9,952 nt of DNA from Gemmatimonadaceae bacterium. GTDB lineage: Bacteria > Gemmatimonadota > Gemmatimonadetes > Gemmatimonadales > Gemmatimonadaceae. A program made the translations under genes and the position numbers. Within the stretch, counting starts at the first letter, position 1; each line of letters opens with the position of its first letter. Location: positions 1 to 9,952 of the forward strand of contig JADGGM010000052.1 in NCBI GenBank assembly GCA_019689955.1, in the 5' to 3' direction. Positions 6,317 to 9,952 of this stretch are shown here, piece after piece. The notes under the pieces were generated by a model, which saw nothing but the letters and a program-made list of their open reading frames with translations, did not search any database and was not told the DNA's origin.

Positions 6317-7621
6317 ATGACAACGAGTGCTACTCTCCCGATACCGTCGTCCGCCGTGGGCGGTGCGCGTGGCGGTCGGCTCTCATCCGTGCTGGTCGCA
6401 GTGAACGGCCAGGACGGCACGGCGGCCCTGCGCATGGCGCAGCTCCTGGCCGCGCCGACGGGCGCCGAGGTGACGATCTTCTCGGCGATCGAGCCGGACG
6501 TGACGATCGCCATGCAGCCGCACATCGGGTTGCTCACCCCCGAGTACGAGGAGCTGCGCACCGACGCCCGCCGCGACGCGGTGCGCCGCCAGATCCGCGA
6601 CGCGTTCGGCGGGCCGGTGGCGTGGCCGATGGAGGTCGTCGTCGGCCCCGCGCCGGCCGCGATCAACGCGGCGGCGCAGCGGCACGGCGCGTCGCTCATC
6701 ATCATGGGCCGCGGCCGGCACGACCCGGTGGCGCGGCTCCTCGCCGGGGAAACGGTGCTGCGCACCGTGCGCCGGTCGGACCGGCCCGTGCTCGCGGTGG
6801 CCGATGACCTCCAGGCGCGGCCGCGTGTGGCCGTGGTCGGCATGGACTTCAGCCCGTCGAGCATCGCGGCCGCGCGGTGCGCGCTCGACATCGTGGACGA
6901 GCACGCGACGGTGTACCTCGTGCACGTCTGGTCGCGGAGCGCGAGCGACCACCCCTCCGAACGCGCACGGGACGAGGCGTACGAGGCGCAGCTGCCGGAG
7001 CTGTTCTCACGCGCGATCGATCTACTCGACGCGCCCGCGGGGGTGACGGTGAAGCCGGTCACGCTCCTCGGCGCGCCGGCCAAGGAGATCCTCTGGTTCG
7101 CCGAGTCGCAGGGCGCGGACCTCATCGCCGCGGGGAAGCAGGGACACGGGTTCTTCGAGCGGCTGCTCGTGGGGAGCGTCACCACGCGCCTCCTGCGCGC
7201 CGCCGCGAGCTCGGTGCTCGTGACGCCCCTCCCGCCGATCGCCGAGGCCGACGAGCTGTCGCGCCGGCTCACCGGGAGCTCGATGAGCACGACCCCCGAC
7301 GAATGGATCGTGCAGCTCGACGGGTTCTCGCGGCGCAATCACGGGCGGCGGGTCGTGCTGGAGATCGACGATCCATCCGTCGGCGGGCAGGCGCAGGTGA
7401 CCGGCTACGCGCTGCTCGGCGCCGTGTACGATCACCGCGACCACCGGGTGCAGTTGATGCTCGGCAACCCCGTGGACCAGACCCGGTACTTGACGCACAT
7501 GATCGAGCACGTCAATTCCGTCATCGTCCGCACGGATCGCGAGGGGCACGACGTGGCGCTGCAGGTGATGCACGAAGGGGGGAGCGCGCAGCTCACCTTC
7601 CTCCCCACGGACGCGCGCTGA
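6317..7621 (+). CDS. tandem universal stress protein with C-terminal DUF5335-like domain
   Basis: A cytoplasmic protein of 434 residues with two universal stress protein (UspA) domains and an additional C-terminal domain. Domain 1 (about 20-155) begins SSVLVAVNGQDGTAALRMAQ. Its nucleotide loop is degenerate: G131-R-G-R-H-D lacks one residue relative to G-X2-G-X9-G-S/T. Domain 2 (about 165-315) begins VAVVGMDFSPSSIAAAR and has the full loop, G273-KQ-G276, nine residues, G286-S287, so it probably binds ATP. The last ~110 residues, from W330 (DEWIVQLDGFSRRNHGRR, then GYALLGAVYDHRDHRV), resemble DUF5335 as I remember it. ATG 6317 is chosen for the GTGAGG 5 bases upstream and the domain start. The neighbours, a phosphoribosyltransferase and hydrolase-like protein, fit a stress or dormancy function. 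It is divergent from the NRAMP gene. Confidence 0.9.
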   Translation: MTTSATLPIPSSAVGGARGGRLSSVLVAVNGQDGTAALRMAQLLAAPTGAEVTIFSAIEPDVTIAMQPHIGLLTPEYEELRTDARRDAVRRQIRDAFGGPVAWPMEVVVGPAPAAINAAAQRHGASLIIMGRGRHDPVARLLAGETVLRTVRRSDRPVLAVADDLQARPRVAVVGMDFSPSSIAAARCALDIVDEHATVYLVHVWSRSASDHPSERARDEAYEAQLPELFSRAIDLLDAPAGVTVKPVTLLGAPAKEILWFAESQGADLIAAGKQGHGFFERLLVGSVTTRLLRAAASSVLVTPLPPIAEADELSRRLTGSSMSTTPDEWIVQLDGFSRRNHGRRVVLEIDDPSVGGQAQVTGYALLGAVYDHRDHRVQLMLGNPVDQTRYLTHMIEHVNSVIVRTDREGHDVALQVMHEGGSAQLTFLPTDAR

Positions 7622-7695
7622 TGGCGCGCGCCGTGGGGGCTCCCGGAGCGCGCCTCGGCGCCGCGCGCCCGTCGGGAATCGACCGACGAGCGCAC

Positions 7696-7725
7696 CGCGC
7701 TCTCCCGACAGACAGGGGGAGCGCG
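7696..7725. repeat. inverted repeat overlapping the phosphoribosyltransferase promoter
   Basis: CGCGCTCTCCC (7696-7706) and GGGGGAGCGCG (7715-7725) form an 11-bp stem with one T-G pair and an 8-base loop, GACAGACA. The loop contains part of the conserved CCCGACAGAC block and the proposed -35. No T-run follows, so it is not an intrinsic terminator for the upstream gene. A protein-binding site around the -35 is possible. Confidence 0.45.
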
Positions 7726-7744
7726 GCGGGGCATCTTGGCCCAA
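7700..7744 (+). promoter_or_regulatory. candidate promoter of the phosphoribosyltransferase gene
   Basis: CTCTCCCGACAGAC (7700-7713), 19 bases, then ATCTTGGCCCA (7733-7743), matching the element before the stress gene. As a promoter, CAGACA (7709-7714) and CATCTT (7732-7737) are 17 bases apart. A start near 7744 leaves a short leader of about 18 bases with a perfect AGGAGG (7751-7756) ending 5 bases before the ATG. The rest of the gap from 7622 holds only GC-rich sequence. Confidence 0.5.
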
Positions 7745-7761
7745 GCGCGCAGGAGGCAGCC

Positions 7762-8451
7762 ATGATCACTCCGTTCCTCGATCGTCACGACGCCGGCACG
7801 CAGATCGCCGCGGAGCTGCAAGCATACTCGCACCGCCCCGACGTGCTCGTGCTCGCCCTGCCGCGCGGCGGCGTCCCGGTGGGGTACGAGGTCGCACGCG
7901 CGCTCGGCGCCCCGCTCGACGTGCTGGTGGTGCGCAAGCTCGGGGTGCCGGGGCACGAGGAGCTGGCGATGGGCGCGGTCGCATCCGGCGGCGTGCGCGT
8001 GCTGCAGGACGACGTGATTCGCGAGCTCGGCATCCCGCCCTCGACGGTCGACATCGTGACGGAGGCCGAGACGCGGGAGCTGGAGCGCCGCGAGCGCGCG
8101 TACCGTGGCAGGCGCCCGATGCGCGACGTGCGCGGAAAGACCGTCATCGTCGTGGATGACGGCATGGCCACCGGCTCGACCATGCGCGCCGCGGTGGCCG
8201 CGCTCCGGTTGCAGCACCCGAAGCGGATCGTCGTGGCCGTCCCCGTCGCCGCGCGCTCGGCGTGCGAGGCGATGCGCGAGCTGGCCGACGAGTGCGTCTG
8301 CGTGCGCGCGGCCGAGCCGTTCTACGCCGTCGGCCTCTGGTACCGCGACTTCACCCCGACCCTGGACGCCGAAGTACGTGCCCTGCTCGCCGCGGCCGCG
8401 ACGCCGCCCGCGGCGACAACGTCTCCCGCGACGACAACGTCTCCCACCTGA
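7762..8451 (+). CDS. predicted type I phosphoribosyltransferase (COG1926-like)
   Basis: A cytoplasmic protein of 229 residues. The N-terminal segment, with LALPRGGVPVGYEVARAL at about 31-48 and VVRKLGVPGHEELAMGAVASGG, is characteristic of the uncharacterised COG1926-type phosphoribosyltransferases. The PRPP-binding signature VIVVDDGMATGST falls at about 128-140, with adjacent D132-D133 and the G134-MATG-S/T loop. These residues imply PRPP binding and ribosyl-phosphate transfer, but the acceptor base is unknown; purine salvage is not implied. The start is fixed by AGGAGG at 7751-7756. The last ~18 residues are a Pro/Ala/Thr/Ser tail with a TTSPATTTSPT repeat and no domain. The gene lies between a tandem universal stress protein and a hydrolase-like protein. 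In some mycobacterial stress proteins (Rv0571c, Rv2030c, from memory) this domain is fused to a hydrolase or esterase, which supports a joint role with the downstream gene. Confidence 0.88.
   Translation: MITPFLDRHDAGTQIAAELQAYSHRPDVLVLALPRGGVPVGYEVARALGAPLDVLVVRKLGVPGHEELAMGAVASGGVRVLQDDVIRELGIPPSTVDIVTEAETRELERRERAYRGRRPMRDVRGKTVIVVDDGMATGSTMRAAVAALRLQHPKRIVVAVPVAARSACEAMRELADECVCVRAAEPFYAVGLWYRDFTPTLDAEVRALLAAAATPPAATTSPATTTSPT
8414..8449 (+). repeat. two-copy 18-base direct repeat in the phosphoribosyltransferase tail
   Basis: CGACAACGTCTCCC occurs at 8414-8427 and again at 8432-8445, period 18 bases, a multiple of three, so the frame is kept. It encodes the Thr-Ser-Pro repeat at the C-terminus just before the TGA at 8449-8451. 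It looks like a recent slippage duplication in a disordered tail. Confidence 0.75.
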
Positions 8452-8520
8452 CGACCCGTCGAGCACCGCATGCCCCCCGACCCGCCACGCTCGCGGCAGC
8501 GAGCCACCGGAGCAGGCCCT

Positions 8521-9231
8521 ATGGCCAACGGCACCGTCCCCCCCGCGCGCGAGCGCGCCGTGCAGGTCCCCGTCGATGGTATTGCGCTGAACGGCGCGCT
8601 GGTGGTGCCGGAGAACGCGCGCGGGCTCATCGTCGTCGTCGCCAGTGCCGTTCCTGGCGAGAGCGATGTCGCGCTCGCCGCGACCGTCGCGGCGGCGCTC
8701 CCCGCACACGGGCTCGCGGCGCTCCTACTCGACCTGTTGACCCCCGAGGAGCGAATCGCCGACGGCACCGTCGACGACGAACCGCCGGACGTGACGTTGC
8801 TCGCCGCGCGCCTCGTCATCGCCACCGTCACCAAGGCGAACGACCCCGACACGCACGGGCTCCCGATCGGCTACGTCGGCGCGGGGATGAGCGGGGCAGC
8901 GGCGTTGATCGCGGCGTCGGTGCGGCCGCTCGACGTGCGTGCCGTGGTCTCGTGCAGCGCGCAGCCGGAGGACGTGGGGCACGCGATCGAGCGCCTCCGC
9001 GTCCCGACGTTGCTCGTCGCCGGGAGCCGCGACCCGGCGACGGTGGCGGCGAGCCGCGACATGCTCGCCGCGCTGCGGGGCCCGCGCCACCTCTCGATCG
9101 TGCGCGGCGCGGGGCGTGCGTTCGACGAGCCTGGTGCCGCCGACCGGGTCGCGGCGCTCGCCGCGGAATGGCTCGAGCACGACGTGCCGGCGGCCGCCGG
9201 CATCACGCCCTGGTCGATCGGGCGCTGGTGA
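8521..9231 (+). CDS. dienelactone hydrolase-like alpha/beta hydrolase, catalytic residues altered
   Basis: A 236-residue alpha/beta-hydrolase-fold protein of the dienelactone hydrolase group, with no signal peptide. Strands and motifs follow the family: VQVPVDGIALNGALVVP, LIVVVASAV, AALLLDLLTPEE, IGYVGAGMSGAAAL, VPTLLVAGSRDPATV, and LSIVRGAGRAFDEPGA. D171 (GSRD) fits the acidic triad member. The nucleophile elbow, usually GASTG in relatives I recall, reads G120-A-G-M-S124-G, so Ser is displaced by two positions. The usual His of GATHLFEEPG is Arg199 (GAGRAFDEPG). It may be inactive or use other chemistry. Start 8521 is preferred for GGAG (8509-8512) and domain fit; ATG 8470 would add 17 residues and lacks a ribosome-binding site. 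It begins 69 bases after the phosphoribosyltransferase stop and is probably co-transcribed with it. Confidence 0.78.
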   Translation: MANGTVPPARERAVQVPVDGIALNGALVVPENARGLIVVVASAVPGESDVALAATVAAALPAHGLAALLLDLLTPEERIADGTVDDEPPDVTLLAARLVIATVTKANDPDTHGLPIGYVGAGMSGAAALIAASVRPLDVRAVVSCSAQPEDVGHAIERLRVPTLLVAGSRDPATVAASRDMLAALRGPRHLSIVRGAGRAFDEPGAADRVAALAAEWLEHDVPAAAGITPWSIGRW

Positions 9232-9257
9232 GATCATCGCGCGGCGCGCGCTGATCT
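9231..9257. terminator. hairpin across the stops of convergent genes, possible bidirectional terminator
   Basis: AGATCA (9231-9236) pairs with TGATCT (9252-9257). After one mismatch, CGCGC (9238-9242) pairs with GCGCG (9246-9250) around a GGC loop. The hairpin contains the last base of the hydrolase TGA and two bases of the oxidase TAG (minus strand). There is no T-run on either side, so termination is inferred from position and structure only. Confidence 0.4.
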
Positions 9258-9952
9258 AGTAGAGTCGATATCCCGGCGACACGAGGTGCGGCGGGAGCTG
9301 CGCCGCGAACGCCGGACCGTACGCGATCACGATCAGCACCACCGCCGCCAGCACCCACCACCGCAGTTGGTCGAGGCGCACTTCCCACCCGGTCTGTGCC
9401 GGAGCGGTGAGCACCTCGGAGTACGGCACGTCCTGCGGCACCGGCTCCGTCGCCGAGCCGCGGAGCACCGTCATCAGCAGGATCCAGAGAAAGAGCAGCG
9501 CACCGAGGAACATGAGCGACCCGCCGATCGCCGTGATGATCCCCGCCAGGTGCCATCCCGGCAGCGAGTACGTCGCCTCGGCGATGAACGTCCGGCGCGG
9601 CATCCCGCGCAATCCCCCCGAGATCATCCCGCGCGCGAACACGAACACGCCGATCGTGTAGAGCCACGCCTGCACGAGCGCGAGCTTGCGCGACCAGAGC
9701 CCGTGCCCCGTGAGGTACGGCACCAGCCAGTACGCGACCCCCATGAACGTGAGCGCGACCGCGCTCCCCACGGTCATGTGGAAGTGTCCCGGCACCCACG
9801 TCGTGTTGTGCACCACCTGGTTCACCGTGAAGCTCGCGTTCACGAGCCCCGTGATCCCGCCGAGCACGAAGGTGAGCATCGCGAGGAGCTGCGCGACGAG
9901 CGACGGGTCTCCCCACGGGAGCCTGCGGATCCACCCCACCAGCCCCTGCCCT
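9256..9952 (-). CDS. cbaA: ba3-type cytochrome c oxidase subunit I, C-terminal part
   Basis: The last 231 residues of a haem-copper oxidase subunit I, the membrane subunit that reduces O2 to water and pumps protons. The frame continues past the window edge, so the N-terminus is outside. The fragment has about five transmembrane helices. HNTTWVPGHFHMTVG (His codons at 9786-9784 and 9780-9778) carries the two histidines that ligate the high-spin haem iron and the low-spin haem b. The wording VPGHFHMT, in place of the VVAHFHYV of aa3 oxidases, and the VPQDVPYSEVLT linker before an extra C-terminal helix, point to the B-family (ba3) enzyme of high oxygen affinity. Subunit II is expected nearby outside the window. 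It is convergent with the hydrolase gene, 24 bases between stops. The symbol is given by analogy with the Thermus enzyme. Confidence 0.9.
   Translation of the reverse strand, partial: GQGLVGWIRRLPWGDPSLVAQLLAMLTFVLGGITGLVNASFTVNQVVHNTTWVPGHFHMTVGSAVALTFMGVAYWLVPYLTGHGLWSRKLALVQAWLYTIGVFVFARGMISGGLRGMPRRTFIAEATYSLPGWHLAGIITAIGGSLMFLGALLFLWILLMTVLRGSATEPVPQDVPYSEVLTAPAQTGWEVRLDQLRWWVLAAVVLIVIAYGPAFAAQLPPHLVSPGYRLY

Noticed and set aside
6031..7338. Upstream extension of the NRAMP-like protein to a start at 7338
   Set aside because: The added 436 codons are the antisense of the universal stress gene and contain no membrane segments; GTG 6030 fits the first helix.

Overview
The window is very GC-rich bacterial chromosome with strongly GC3-biased coding sequence. 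It looks like a heterotroph of the Gemmatimonadota type, or another high-GC phylum such as Actinobacteria. That placement is inferred from composition and gene families, not from a marker gene. There are no rRNA or tRNA genes, mobile elements or CRISPR arrays; this is ordinary chromosome with dense regulatory detail between genes.

Minus strand, 1-3491: a leucine biosynthesis operon reading leftwards in the order leader, leuA, leuC. leuA is complete. leuC overlaps it by 4 bases (ATGA) and lacks only about its last ten residues at the window edge. The operon begins with a textbook-like transcription attenuator. A TTGACG / TACCTT promoter places the likely transcript start on the A of the ATG of a 30-residue leader peptide holding six leucines within 11 residues. 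The last third of that small ORF encodes a 9-base strand that can pair with the 5' arm of a 12-bp intrinsic terminator just downstream. About 290 bases of mostly non-coding leader then precede leuA.

Minus strand, 3497-6030: a family 4 glycosyltransferase, whose stop lies 5 bases from the leu promoter, and an NRAMP-superfamily membrane protein of the divergent YcsG-like type that lacks the usual metal-binding motifs.

Plus strand, 6317-9231: a stress-type cluster divergent from the NRAMP gene. It holds a tandem universal stress protein with an extra C-terminal domain (DUF5335-like), a PRPP-motif phosphoribosyltransferase (COG1926-like), and an alpha/beta (dienelactone) hydrolase-like protein whose expected catalytic His, and probably nucleophile, are altered. 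The first two genes share an upstream element, CTC[G/T]CCCGACAGAC followed 19 bases later by ATCTT, that looks like a common promoter. Phosphoribosyltransferase and hydrolase domains are fused in some actinobacterial proteins of the dormancy (DosR) regulon, which also contains universal stress proteins, so this set may be a redox or hypoxia-stress module.

Minus strand, 9256-9952: the C-terminal part of subunit I of a ba3-type haem-copper oxidase, convergent with the hydrolase. A GC-rich hairpin spans both stop codons.

The points most worth following up are the complete leucine attenuator, the shared promoter element of the stress genes, the degenerate hydrolase, and the three-domain stress protein.
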